A DNA stretch of 64,000 nucleotides from Planctomycetaceae bacterium. GTDB taxonomy: Bacteria > Planctomycetota > Phycisphaerae > UBA1845 > UTPLA1. Location: contig WYBU01000124.1 in NCBI GenBank assembly GCA_011525745.1, forward strand, positions 1 to 64,000, in the 5' to 3' direction. Under the pieces are notes generated by a model. The model did not search any database, was not told where the DNA came from, and was given only the letters and a program-made list of their open reading frames with translations. The position numbers and the translations under genes are program-made. Shown piece after piece: positions 47,215 through 56,082 of this stretch (its first letter is position 1; every line of letters begins with the position of its first letter).

Positions 47215-50200
47215 ATGATCCTCAAAAAACTCGTCGCGCAGGGATTCAAGAGCTTCGCCGACCGCATCGAATTCGAGTTCGACCAGGGCATCACCGCCAT
47301 CGTCGGCCCCAACGGCTGCGGCAAGAGCAACGTCGTCGACGCCATTCGCTGGGTGCTGGGCGAGCAGTCGGCCAAGAGCCTGCGCGGCCGGCAGATGCTC
47401 GATGTCATCTTCAACGGCTCGGGCACGCGCAAGTCGGCCGGCATGGCCCAGGTCGATCTGATTTTCGACAACTCCGACAGCCTGCTGCCGATCGATCAGA
47501 CCGAGGTGATCGTCAGCCGCCGGCTTTACCGCAGCGGCGAGAGCGAGTATCTGCTGAACAAGCAGACGGCGCGACTGCGCGACATCAAGGAACTGTTCAT
47601 GGACACGGGCGTCGGCGTCGACGCCTACAGCGTCATCGAGCAGGGCCGCGTCGATGCGCTGTTGCAGGCCAATCCGTTCGAGCGGCGCGTGATCTTCGAA
47701 GAGGCCGCCGGCATCAGCAAGTTCAAGGCCCGCAAGAAAGAGGCGCAGCGCAAACTCGAACGCGTCGAGCAGAATCTGCTGCGGGCGCAGGACATTGTCG
47801 ACGAAATCGAGAAACGGCTGCGCAGCATCAAGCTGGCCGCCGGGAAGGCCCGCAGTTTTCAGCAGTATTCCGCCCGGCTCAAGGAGCTGAAAAGCCGCTA
47901 CGCGCTGGCGAGCTACCACGAGCTGCGCGTGCGCCAGGACTTGCTGGAACGCGAAGCCGCCGCACTGACCGACCAATCGACCGAGTTACGGGCGCGGCTG
48001 TCGGAGAGCGAAGCCCGTTCGAGCGCCGCCCAGGTACGCTCGCTGGAGTTGGAGCGCGAGATCGGCGGGGTCGACACGCGGCTGCTGACCGCGCAAACGC
48101 AGATCAGCGGCCACGAGGAACGCGTCCGCGCCACGCAGCAGCGCGCCGAGGAACAAGCACAATCGCTCGACCGAACACGGCAACGAATCGAAGGCCTGGC
48201 TCAGCAGCTCGCACGCAACGAAGAGCAACTGTCCGTCGCGCAGGCGCGCCACGACGAGGCCGGCCGCGAGTTGGATGCGCTTCAGGCGCGCGTCGCCGAG
48301 TTGCAGCAAAGCGATGGCGACATGGCCGCCGAGGTCGTCCGCGCCCAGAATCAGCTCGAAGATGAACGCTCGGGCGTCATGGAACTGCTGCGCCGCACCG
48401 CCGCGCTGCGCAACGAAATCGAGAACATCGGCCGCGAGCAGACCTCGCTGACCGGCCAGCAGGGCCGGCTGGCGGCCCGCGACGCCGAAATCGCCTCGCA
48501 AATGACCGAGTTGCTCGCGCGCCGCGAACGGCTCGAAGCCCGCCGCAACGAAATCGCCCGCCTGATCGAAGAGCAGCGCCAGGCACTGGACGAAACGCGC
48601 GGCCGCGCCGTGGCGGTCACAGAGCAGCGCGGTCGGCTGCGCGATCAGATCGCCGCGGCCAAGGAATATCGAAGCGGTCTCCTGTCGCGCCTGCAAACGC
48701 TGGAAGAACTGGATCGCCGCCGCGAGGGCATGATCGCCGGCGTTCGCGAGGTCCTCACGCGACGCGACGCCGACCCCGAAAACCGCGTGTTTTCGTACGT
48801 GCTCGGCCCGGTCGGCGAGTTGTTCGAGGCCGACGTCGCCCACGCCGGCATCATCGAAGCCGTGCTCGGCGAGCTGGAGCAATACCTTGTCGTCCGCACG
48901 CGCGACGAGTTGCTGGCCGACCGCGATGTCCTGGCGAAAATCGAGGGCCGCGTGCTGGCCTTCTGTCTCGATCAGCTTCCCGCGCCGATCTCGGCCGGCG
49001 ACATCACCGCGCAGCCGGGCTACGTCGCCTGCGCGGTCGACTGGGTGCGCGTGCCGCCCGAATGCGAAAAACTGGCGCGCCATCTGCTGGGACGGACGTT
49101 TGTCGTCGAGTCGATCGACGATGCGCGGCGGCTGTCGCAGATGTGCCCGCCCGGCACGCGCTTTGTGACGCTCGAAGGCATCGTCTGGGATTCCGACGGC
49201 CGCATCGCGCTGGGATCGCTCGGCGCGGGCACCGGCCTGATCAGCCGCCGCAGCGAGCTGCGCGAGTTGCAGGATCGCATCGCCGAAGTCGAGACGCGCG
49301 TCGGCGAGCTGACCGCGCAGCTCGCCGCCGCCGACGGCGAGGCGGCGCGGCTCGACTCGTTGCTGACCCAACTGACGCAGGCCGTCCACGACGCCGACCG
49401 CGAGCGGGCCGAGACCGAAACGGCGCTGCACGCCGCCGTCGAAGCCGTCGAACGGCTCGCCCGCGAGCAGCCCATCGTCGCTTCCGAGGCCCAGGCCGTC
49501 GCGCGGCAGATGGCCGAAGCCGCGCAACGCGAGCAGAGCAGCCGCTCGGAACTGGACACGCTGGAACATTCGAGTTCGCAACGGCAGCGGCGCATCACCG
49601 AGTTGCAGGCCGAGCTGGAAGAGCGCGCGGCGCAGCGCCGCGCCCTGTCCGAGCAGATGACGCAGGCCCGCGTCGCCGCCGGCGAGGCCGCGCAGCGCCG
49701 CGCCGCGCTGTCCGAGGCGGCCGAGGCCGCCCGCGCCGCGTTGGAGCAGGCGCGTCGCGCCCACGACGCGGCCGTCGGCGAAGTCGCGGAACTCAGCCGC
49801 CGAATCGACGAGGCCCGCTCGCAGATCGCCGAGAGCGAGGCGGCGCTGGGCCGCCTGCGCGAAGAGGCCGTCGAGCTGACGCAACGCGCGGCGACACTGC
49901 GGCAGGAACGCGAGCAACTGCTGTTCGTCATCGACGAACAGGCCGGCGCCCAGCGGCAGTTACGCGGCGAGCTGGAGGGCGTCGAGTCGCAACTGAACGA
50001 GCGCCGCATGTCCATCGGCGAAACGCGCGTGCGCATCGAAGACCTCGAACGCCGCATGCGCGAAGAACTGTCGGTCGAGCTGGCCGAGCAGTACGCCGCG
50101 TACCAGCCCGAAAACGAGGACTGGTCGGCGGTCGAGGCCGAAATCGAAGAGCTGCGCGGCAAGATCGAACGGCTGGGCCACGTCAATCTCGACGCCATTA

Positions 50201-50799
50201 CCGAGCAGGAAGAGCTGGAGCAGCGGCTGAGCTTCCTCACCGGTCAGCGCGACGACCTGCGCGAGAGCGAGCGGCAGTTGCAGGAGCTGATCCGCAAGCT
50301 GGAGGACGAATCGAAGCAGCGTTTCCGCGACACGTTCGAGCAGATTCGCAACCACTTCGGCGAGCTGTTCCGCAAGCTCTTCGGCGGCGGGCGGGCCGAG
50401 ATCACTCTTCAGGACCCCGATGACGTGCTCGAATGCGGCATCGACATCACCGCAAGACCGCCGGGCAAAGAGCCGCAGAGCATCGCCCTGCTGTCCGGCG
50501 GCGAAAAAACGATGACGGCGATTGCGCTGCTGCTGGCGGTGTTCAAGACGCGGCCGTCGCCGTTCACGCTGCTGGACGAGGTCGACGCCGCGCTGGACGA
50601 AGCCAACAACGAGCGTTTCAACCGCGTCATCCGCGAGTTCCTCAGCGATTCTCAATTCATCATCATCACGCACTCGAAGCGCACCATGAGCATCGCCGAC
50701 GTGCTCTACGGCATCACCATGCAGGAAGCCGGCGTCAGCAAGCGCGTCGCCGTGCGGCTGGAAGACGAACACGGCGAGCCGGTCTCGGCGGTGGCGTGA
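47215..50799 (+). CDS. smc: Chromosome segregation protein SMC
   Basis: ATG 47215 gives 1194 aa, matching bacterial SMC. Walker A (VGPNGCGKSN, residues 30-39) lies in the N-terminal head. Long coiled coils flank the hinge (about 500-680; GVREVLTRRDADPENRVFSY and ALGSLGAGTGLISRRSELRE). The C-terminal head has the ABC signature LLSGGEKTMTAIAL and Walker B FTLLDEVDAALDEANN. SMC condenses DNA together with ScpA and ScpB, which are not nearby. An in-frame ATG at 47197 would add six residues; the chosen start is preceded by GGAGGC. Confidence 0.97.
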   Translation: MILKKLVAQGFKSFADRIEFEFDQGITAIVGPNGCGKSNVVDAIRWVLGEQSAKSLRGRQMLDVIFNGSGTRKSAGMAQVDLIFDNSDSLLPIDQTEVIVSRRLYRSGESEYLLNKQTARLRDIKELFMDTGVGVDAYSVIEQGRVDALLQANPFERRVIFEEAAGISKFKARKKEAQRKLERVEQNLLRAQDIVDEIEKRLRSIKLAAGKARSFQQYSARLKELKSRYALASYHELRVRQDLLEREAAALTDQSTELRARLSESEARSSAAQVRSLELEREIGGVDTRLLTAQTQISGHEERVRATQQRAEEQAQSLDRTRQRIEGLAQQLARNEEQLSVAQARHDEAGRELDALQARVAELQQSDGDMAAEVVRAQNQLEDERSGVMELLRRTAALRNEIENIGREQTSLTGQQGRLAARDAEIASQMTELLARRERLEARRNEIARLIEEQRQALDETRGRAVAVTEQRGRLRDQIAAAKEYRSGLLSRLQTLEELDRRREGMIAGVREVLTRRDADPENRVFSYVLGPVGELFEADVAHAGIIEAVLGELEQYLVVRTRDELLADRDVLAKIEGRVLAFCLDQLPAPISAGDITAQPGYVACAVDWVRVPPECEKLARHLLGRTFVVESIDDARRLSQMCPPGTRFVTLEGIVWDSDGRIALGSLGAGTGLISRRSELRELQDRIAEVETRVGELTAQLAAADGEAARLDSLLTQLTQAVHDADRERAETETALHAAVEAVERLAREQPIVASEAQAVARQMAEAAQREQSSRSELDTLEHSSSQRQRRITELQAELEERAAQRRALSEQMTQARVAAGEAAQRRAALSEAAEAARAALEQARRAHDAAVGEVAELSRRIDEARSQIAESEAALGRLREEAVELTQRAATLRQEREQLLFVIDEQAGAQRQLRGELEGVESQLNERRMSIGETRVRIEDLERRMREELSVELAEQYAAYQPENEDWSAVEAEIEELRGKIERLGHVNLDAITEQEELEQRLSFLTGQRDDLRESERQLQELIRKLEDESKQRFRDTFEQIRNHFGELFRKLFGGGRAEITLQDPDDVLECGIDITARPPGKEPQSIALLSGGEKTMTAIALLLAVFKTRPSPFTLLDEVDAALDEANNERFNRVIREFLSDSQFIIITHSKRTMSIADVLYGITMQEAGVSKRVAVRLEDEHGEPVSAVA

Positions 50800-50873
50800 T
50801 TGGGAATGTCACGTTCGCAGAATTCGAGACATTCTCGATTGGCAACCCGCGCCGACGCGAGTGTACAATAAGG

Positions 50874-50948
50874 ATGAGCAAGCCACGTCAAGATCCTGCG
50901 GAGGTGCGAAAGAAACACGCAGCGATATGCGGCGGCGCGGCAGATTGA
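50874..50948 (+). CDS. Possible 24-aa leader peptide
   Basis: ATG 50874 is preceded by AAGG and opens MSKPRQDPAEVRKKHAAICG, ending in TGA. It sits 75 bp after the smc stop and 30 bp before the retropepsin-like gene, on the same strand. Nothing is known of a product. Such small frames can arise by chance in this composition, so support is weak. Confidence 0.3.
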   Translation: MSKPRQDPAEVRKKHAAICGGAAD

Positions 50949-50978
50949 TATCACATGTGACTGGTTCGCTGGTTTGCC

Positions 50979-51404
50979 ATGGACGCTGACATGGCCGAGA
51001 TTCGAGCGAGAGTACGGCTGACGAACGCCGTTGACGAAGCGCGTGCGAAGGCAGGTGAGCTTCGACCCGAGGCGGTCCGCGCCTACGATGCGGATGCGCT
51101 CGTCGATACCGGCGCCGTGAGGTCCGTTGTTCCGGTACACGTCCGCGAGAGACTGGGCGTTGCCGTGCGTGGCCAGCGCGTCGCAGAGGATGCCGACGGC
51201 CGCAAGGAAACCGTCGACGTGACCGGTCCGATCGTCTTCGAATTACTCGGGCGCGACACGCTGGAAGAGGCTTTGGTGCTCGGCGACGAAGTCCTCATCG
51301 GCCAGACCGTCCTTGAAAAGCTGGATTTGCTCGCCGATTGTCAGGGACGGCGGCTGATTCCCTATCCCGCGCATCCCGACCAGCCCGTCACGAAAGTCAA
51401 ATAA
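50979..51404 (+). CDS. Retropepsin-like aspartic protease fold protein
   Basis: The 141-aa protein starts at ATG 50979, with ATG 50991 (MAEIRARVR) as an alternative. The motif DALVDTGAVRSVVP is the DTGA active-site signature of clan AA aspartic proteases, followed by LLGRDTLEEALVLGDEVLIG near the middle and IGQTVLEKLDLL, the second glycine-hydrophobic element. Single-domain retropepsins act as dimers. Its substrate is unknown. It has no signal peptide. It lies downstream of smc and before a convergent small gene. Confidence 0.82.
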   Translation: MDADMAEIRARVRLTNAVDEARAKAGELRPEAVRAYDADALVDTGAVRSVVPVHVRERLGVAVRGQRVAEDADGRKETVDVTGPIVFELLGRDTLEEALVLGDEVLIGQTVLEKLDLLADCQGRRLIPYPAHPDQPVTKVK

Positions 51405-51505
51405 ACGATTCCTGGCGGGATGGCGCATGTCCAATACCTGAAAGTCGACGTACGCGCCCTTCGGCATCGACACCGCTTCAGCGATTTCAGCCCCGTCCCC
51501 TCCGA

Positions 51506-51778
51506 CTACTTACCCCGCGCCTGCTTGAGCCAGTCGTTGACGTGCGCGGCCAGCAGTTCGGGCTTGCGCTGTTTGAGGATGTGCGCCGCGATCGATGCCG
51601 GCACCTTTAGATTGTTCATCGCCGTCTCGACGCGCTTCCAGAGTGCGTCGCGTTTCTTGTCGGTGTCGGCCAGGTACAGATCGCTCACCAGCTCGCTCAG
51701 CCTGGTGAGCATGATCTCGTCCTTCCGCTCGTAGTAGCGCTCGATGACCTTGCGCTGATAGTTGCTGTACTCGGGCAT
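51506..51778 (-). CDS. Conserved small helical protein
   Basis: The 90-aa protein starts MPEYSNYQRKVIERYYERKD and continues SELVSDLYLADTDKKRDALW and VPASIAAHILKQRKPELLAA. It is all helical, charged and without signal or membrane parts. I recall similar 90-aa proteins in other planctomycetes, but no function is known. It faces the retropepsin gene convergently. A long antisense frame across this region (51510-52418) is spurious. Confidence 0.75.
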   Translation of the reverse strand: MPEYSNYQRKVIERYYERKDEIMLTRLSELVSDLYLADTDKKRDALWKRVETAMNNLKVPASIAAHILKQRKPELLAAHVNDWLKQARGK

Positions 51779-51852
51779 GATGCGTGATGGTATGCCGAGC
51801 GCGGGCCGTTTTCCCTACTCCCGGCTCGCCGCACAATCGGTCATGACGCGCG

Positions 51853-51976
51853 GCAGGATCAAACCCTCGCGCGAAGCGGCACTCCCGGTCTTGGGTGGTA
51901 CGGGCGTCTCGCCCGTCCGGCACGGGCAAGATGCCCGTACCACCCAGCACAATCGTTCTGGTTATTCGTGCGCGCA
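51853..51976. repeat. Chimeric repeat: family B left end joined to family A right end
   Basis: The left part (51853-51890) reads GGATCAAACCCTCGCGCGAA, the family B outer arm. From 51894 it continues as family A copy 4: GGTGGTACGGGCGTCTCGCC, inner hairpin, GCCCGTACCACCC, the ACAATCGTTCTGGTTATTCG box and GTGCGCGC. This indicates recombination between, or shared ancestry of, the two families. Confidence 0.75.
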
Positions 51977-52027
51977 GGTCCCCGCGCTTGCGCCCGAGAC
52001 TCCGATGCGCGCTGCCGCCGGCGCGTT

Positions 52028-52828
52028 TCAAATGAGCTTCTCTTCCTCCCGCAAGATCTTCACCAACTGCTTCGCCAGTTCGGCCGGTTCGCCCTCCAAC
52101 ATGCGGCCGGGCGGGCGCGGCGGAGGCGGGGCGAACTCGCCCATGCGCGTGGCACACGCCGTCGGCGACAACTCCGCCGCCGAAAAACCCAGCGCCGCCG
52201 CATCGAGCGTCTCCAGCGGTGCTTTCTTCGCCTTCATCAGCTTCGGCAGCGACGGATATCGCGCCTCGTTCAGCCCCTTCTCGCACGTCAACAGCGCCGG
52301 CAGCTTCACTTCGACCACTTCCTCGGCGCCCTCGATGCGCCGCCGCGCCGTCAACGACTTGAAGTCCGCCCCCCACTCGATGGCCGTCACCGCGCCGACG
52401 TGCGGCCAGTCGAGGCATTCGGCCAGGGCCGGTCCAAGCTGGCCGCTGTCGTAGTCGATCGCGACCTTGCCCGCGAAGATCACGTCAAAGCCGCGCTGCG
52501 CGATCGCCCTCGCGATGACCCGCGCCATCGTTAATTCGTCGATGCCCGCAAAGGCGTTGTCGCACAGATGAATCGCGTGATCGGTCCCCATCGCCAGCGC
52601 CGTCCGCAGCGCCTCGGCGCAGGCCGCCGGTCCGCACGTCAGCGCCGTGACCTCGGCCTTGGCCGCCGGGTTCTTCTCTTTCGTGCGAATCGCTTCCTCG
52701 ACCGCGAACTCGCAGAACGGGTTGAGGACGAACTTCACGCCCGCGGGGTCGATGCCGCTGCCATCCGGCTTGACCTTGATGACGGCGGTGGACTCGGGCA
52801 CGTACTTGGTCAGAGCAAGTATCTTCAT
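52028..52828 (-). CDS. etfB: Electron transfer flavoprotein beta subunit
   Basis: The 266-aa protein starts at ATG 52828 with MKILALTKYVPESTAVIKVK, the normal EtfB N-terminus. The AMP-binding region shows IFAGKVAIDYDSGQLGPALA and LPALLTCEKGLNEARYPSLP, hallmarks of the subunit that accepts electrons from acyl-CoA dehydrogenases. EtfA, normally adjacent, is not present on either side; upstream lies the B12-binding/GTPase gene. It is either encoded elsewhere or replaced. The length (266) is typical. Flavin and partner contact cannot be verified from sequence alone. Confidence 0.93.
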   Translation of the reverse strand: MKILALTKYVPESTAVIKVKPDGSGIDPAGVKFVLNPFCEFAVEEAIRTKEKNPAAKAEVTALTCGPAACAEALRTALAMGTDHAIHLCDNAFAGIDELTMARVIARAIAQRGFDVIFAGKVAIDYDSGQLGPALAECLDWPHVGAVTAIEWGADFKSLTARRRIEGAEEVVEVKLPALLTCEKGLNEARYPSLPKLMKAKKAPLETLDAAALGFSAAELSPTACATRMGEFAPPPPRPPGRMLEGEPAELAKQLVKILREEEKLI

Positions 52829-53137
52829 GATCGTACCGCGACTTCCCTTTCTACTCCGGCCATTTCAGAACACGCCGCGCCGGCGGGAATCCAGTCCTCC
52901 GCCAACACCGTGTACCTGAGCGACGGTGGACGGAACGGACCGAATGGACGACACGGACGAGGTGGACGAGCAAGTCGTCGATCACTTGCTTGTTCCCTGT
53001 TCCCTTGCCTCTTGTTTCAACGTTTCGACGCTTCGCCGTTTCGACGTTTTGACGTTTTGACGTTTCTTTCGTGCCTTTTCCCGTCACACATTGCATTGCA
53101 GTCACGACTCGCGCCGCACCGCAACAGTCGCAAACCA
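52829..53137. other. Intergenic region with GGAC and TTTCGACG repeats
   Basis: 52921-52975 has a run of GGACGGAACGGACCGAATGG-type 10-bp periodic words, also seen inverted at 43455-43500. 52996-53072 has repeated TTTCGACGTTTTGACGTTT words, a low-complexity tract related to 17341-17398 and 63490-63568. No gene is present. Confidence 0.65.
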
Positions 53138-54277
53138 TCAGCCTTTCAACAGCACGTCCGCCAGCTCCGCCACGCCCTTGCCGCGCGACGCGATGGTCTG
53201 AACGATCGGCTTGTCCTTGCCGATGGTCTCGCGAATCTGCGCCGCCAGCCGGTCGGCCCCTTCCAAATCGGCCTTGTTGATGACGAAGACGTCGGCGATT
53301 TCCGTGATGCCCGCTTTCTCTAGCTGCAACTCGTCGCCCGCGCCCGGCATCAACACGAGCACGACCGGCGAGGCCACGTGGCGGATCATTACGTCATTCT
53401 GTCCCGCGCCGACCGTCTCGACGATCGTCACGTCGATCCCCGCCCGGTCGATCGCCCGCAGCATCCCGTCCGTCGTCGGCGCAATGCCGCCCATCATCCC
53501 GCGGCTGGCGCACGACCGCACGAACACGCCGGCGTCGCCGGCCTGCTGCGCCATCCGCGCCCGATCGCCCAGCAAGGCGCCGCCCGTGATCGGACTGGCC
53601 GGATCGACGGCCACCGCCGCCACCGAGTGGTTTCGCCGCCGCAGCTCCTTGAGCAACTGGCCGATGAGCGTGCTTTTCCCCACGCCCGGTGCGCCCGTGA
53701 TCCCGATGGCCTTCATGCGCGGCCGGCCGTGTTCCACCAGCTTCGCCGGCAGCCGGCCGTCGGCGCCGCCCGACTCGATCCACGACAAAACACGTCCGAG
53801 CACCGAGTGATCCTGCTTCGGCAGGTCGGAAAGCCACTGCTCACCGCGCGCACTCAGCGCCTCGCGTCGTGCCCTTTGCGAGGTCTGGCCGATGCGTTTG
53901 CATTCGGTGATGATGCGTTCAAGCGAGGTTTCCGGCTCGAACACACCCGCGACGCCGGCGGCCTTCATCGGCTCGATGTCGTCGGGCGGAATGATGCCGC
54001 CGATGACCAGCGGCATGTCGTCGCGCCCGCAGCGCGACAGTTCCTGCTTGATGATGGGGACGAGCGTCGTGTGGGCGGCGCTGTGGAAGCTGGCGCCGAG
54101 GATGTCGACGTCTTCTTCGATGGCGGCCTTGACGGCCGTGGTGGGCGTCTGCCACAGGCCGGTGTAAATGACCTCCATGCCCGCGTCGCGCAGGGCGCGG
54201 GCCAGGACTTTCACGCCGCGGTCATGGCCGTCCAGGCCGATTTTTGCCAGCAGAATACGAACAGGCTGCTCGTGCAT
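53138..54277 (-). CDS. Cobalamin-binding domain fused to a MeaB/ArgK-type GTPase
   Basis: ATG 54277 (MHEQPVRIL) gives 379 aa; the frame opens further upstream without support. Residues 5-130 are a B12-binding domain with the DGHDRG motif (D-x-H-x-x-G, 16-21) and later LGASFHSAAHTTLV, as in methylmalonyl-CoA mutase. Residues about 160-379 are a P-loop GTPase: GAPGVGKSTLIG (near 192), a SCASRGMMGGIAPTTDGMLR segment, the DxxG-position ETVGAGQND, and NKADLEGAD. MeaB chaperones mutase and its cofactor. No mutase gene is in the window. The layout resembles the two N-terminal domains of IcmF without its mutase part. Confidence 0.9.
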   Translation of the reverse strand: MHEQPVRILLAKIGLDGHDRGVKVLARALRDAGMEVIYTGLWQTPTTAVKAAIEEDVDILGASFHSAAHTTLVPIIKQELSRCGRDDMPLVIGGIIPPDDIEPMKAAGVAGVFEPETSLERIITECKRIGQTSQRARREALSARGEQWLSDLPKQDHSVLGRVLSWIESGGADGRLPAKLVEHGRPRMKAIGITGAPGVGKSTLIGQLLKELRRRNHSVAAVAVDPASPITGGALLGDRARMAQQAGDAGVFVRSCASRGMMGGIAPTTDGMLRAIDRAGIDVTIVETVGAGQNDVMIRHVASPVVLVLMPGAGDELQLEKAGITEIADVFVINKADLEGADRLAAQIRETIGKDKPIVQTIASRGKGVAELADVLLKG

Positions 54278-54339
54278 TGATTCACCGCACCGGAATCTAG
54301 CAAATTCGCGAATGTCGGTAAAGCGCGCGGCCAAACGCA

Positions 54340-54497
54340 CGCTTCCCTGGGTGGCCCACCGCGAAGCGGCTGCCTGCATGATCAGAGCCCCAAGCGCAAG
54401 CGCCGGGGCAGCGTCTCAGCGTGGGGTTTCCGCAGCGCTTGTGCATGCGGCTCGGACGAAACGGGTGGCCCACCGCGAAGCGGTGGGTTCACGATGA
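54340..54497. repeat. CCCACCGCGAAGCGG dispersed repeats
   Basis: GGTGGCCCACCGCGAAGCGG appears at about 54350 and again near 54467, the second followed by TGGGTTCACGATGATG. The arms CCCACCGC and GCGGTGGG form a hairpin. A related inverted copy lies at about 13952-13990 beside family A copy 2. Confidence 0.7.
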
Positions 54498-55709
54498 TGC
54501 GTCTTCGAAAAAACGCCCCGTTGCGCGCTCGCGGTCAACGCACATCTCCCCCAACACCACCTCCACCGTCTGCCGCGCCATCATCGCCGGATCGAACATC
54601 TCCGCCGCGCGCTGGCGCGCCGCCGCGCCCATTCTGCGGCGCAGCTTCGCGTCGCCCAGCAACGTCGCCATCGCTTCGGCCAGCGCCGTAACGTCGTCGC
54701 CCCGCACGACCAACCCCGATTTTCCGTGCGCGACCAGCTCCGGCAATCCGCCGGCGTCGGACACGACGCAAGGCAACCCGCGCGCCATCGCCTCGGCCAC
54801 GGCGTTGGACGACGACTCGCGCCGCGATGGCAGGACGAACAGGTCGAGGTCGCCGAACGCCCGCTCGCGGTCCGCCACGAAGCCGGCGAAGCAGACGCGG
54901 TCCTGTACCCCAAGCTCCGCTGCCCGGCGGCGCAGCTCGTCGATCAGCGCGCCATCGCCGACGTACCTCAGCCGCGCCCCGGCGAAACGCGGAGTGATGC
55001 GCGCGAACGCCTCGAGCGTCAGATCGGCGCCCTTGGTGCGCGACACCTGGCCCACGGCGCCGACGACGACGTCTGAGGCATCTTCGCGCCGGCCGACGAT
55101 TCCGCCGGCGTCCGCCGTCCCCGCGGCGTTGCGAATGATGCGAATCTTACGCCACGGCCAGCCGTAGAGCGCCGCGTATTGCCCGGCGATGCGCCGGCTG
55201 TTGAAGATCAGCGCATCACAGCAGGCCGCCACGATGCGCATGCGCAGCGCCGCGCGGTTCAGCCGCGACGGGCGCGCCGGCGGCGCGAGACCATCCGCCA
55301 TCAGCGCCGGCTCCGGCGGCTGGCGGATCGAGGCCGCCACGCGACAGCCCGCCAGCTTCGCCGCCACGATCGAGGCGCCGAACGCCCCGCCGTGCCCGAG
55401 CTGCACGACCAGCACCGCGTCCGGCCGGCGTCGGCGAAACCACGCCCATCGCCGCGCGATCAGCCCGGGCCGCAGCCGCCGATCGCCGCGCAGATGAGCG
55501 TCGAGCCAGTTGACGCGCTCGAAAGTCAGCGATGGCTGCGGCGGCTCATGTGCCGCGGTCAGGTCGTCATAGATCCAGTCGCCGGAGTAGGCGACGTGCA
55601 CGTCGGCGCCGGCGGCAAGCAGCGCGCGAATCGATTCGAGAAGATACTTCTCCGCCCCGCCGAGCAGGCAACGGCCGTTGTGAAGAACGTGATGGGCCGC
55701 CAGCACCAT
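54489..55709 (-). CDS. Family 4 glycosyltransferase
   Basis: ATG 55709 gives 406 aa starting MVLAAHHVLHNGRCLLGGAE; a GTG at 55793 is in frame but adds 28 non-Rossmann residues. The C-terminal GT-B half has VVGAVGQVSRTKGADLTLEA, RLRYVGDGALIDEL, and VLPSRRESSSNAVAEAMARG with the E-x7-E type catalytic motif, then PCVVSDAGGLPELV. It transfers a sugar from a nucleotide donor, probably onto a surface glycan. The 3' end overlaps the repeat tract of 54340-54497. Confidence 0.9.
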   Translation of the reverse strand: MVLAAHHVLHNGRCLLGGAEKYLLESIRALLAAGADVHVAYSGDWIYDDLTAAHEPPQPSLTFERVNWLDAHLRGDRRLRPGLIARRWAWFRRRRPDAVLVVQLGHGGAFGASIVAAKLAGCRVAASIRQPPEPALMADGLAPPARPSRLNRAALRMRIVAACCDALIFNSRRIAGQYAALYGWPWRKIRIIRNAAGTADAGGIVGRREDASDVVVGAVGQVSRTKGADLTLEAFARITPRFAGARLRYVGDGALIDELRRRAAELGVQDRVCFAGFVADRERAFGDLDLFVLPSRRESSSNAVAEAMARGLPCVVSDAGGLPELVAHGKSGLVVRGDDVTALAEAMATLLGDAKLRRRMGAAARQRAAEMFDPAMMARQTVEVVLGEMCVDRERATGRFFEDASS

Positions 55710-56082
55710 GACAGTCGGCGCTCGGCGAGGCCCACGACTCCTCGTCGACTCTCGGGTTGTGATCAACTTGTTGCAGACGAACTCAGGCACCACCGCATTA
55801 TCGGTCGATCGGGATCGTCGATTCAGGATTCGAAGTCCGCCATGTGTTGGTTCGAAACCGAATTACCGTCGTGCGATGCCAGAAATGAGCACACTCATGA
55901 TCTCAGCAGACGCTTATAACGCTTTTGTTGACATCGACTTATGTAAGCGTCGGTCAATGAGCGCCGTTGTTGGCGGAGGGGAGCGCGTCATCTTGTGGTG
56001 CACACGTGCACGGCAAACCGATTTGTGTATCATTCTTTCGAAAAAACGATACACAAATGGCTTTGTCGCGCAGGCGTGAGTC
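55710..56082. other. Low-GC intergenic region between glycosyltransferase and Fic genes
   Basis: Composition drops clearly against the surroundings from about 55880. It holds a 38-bp palindrome (see separate entry). Overlapping short frames have no recognisable product. Confidence 0.5.
56021..56058. promoter_or_regulatory. 38-bp AT-rich palindrome downstream of the Fic gene
   Basis: ATTTGTGTATCATTCTTTC (56021-56039) and GAAAAAACGATACACAAAT (56040-56058) are reverse complements except at two positions. There is almost no loop. It begins 25 bp past the Fic stop. A bidirectional terminator, an integration or recombination site, or an operator are possible. Confidence 0.5.

Noticed and set aside
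47986-49917. Long minus-strand ORF inside smc
   Set aside because: The plus-strand frame carries all SMC motifs; the antisense frame is a compositional shadow.
51510-52418. 302-aa minus-strand ORF spanning the EtfB 3' end
   Set aside because: It runs through a family A repeat and overlaps EtfB in another frame.
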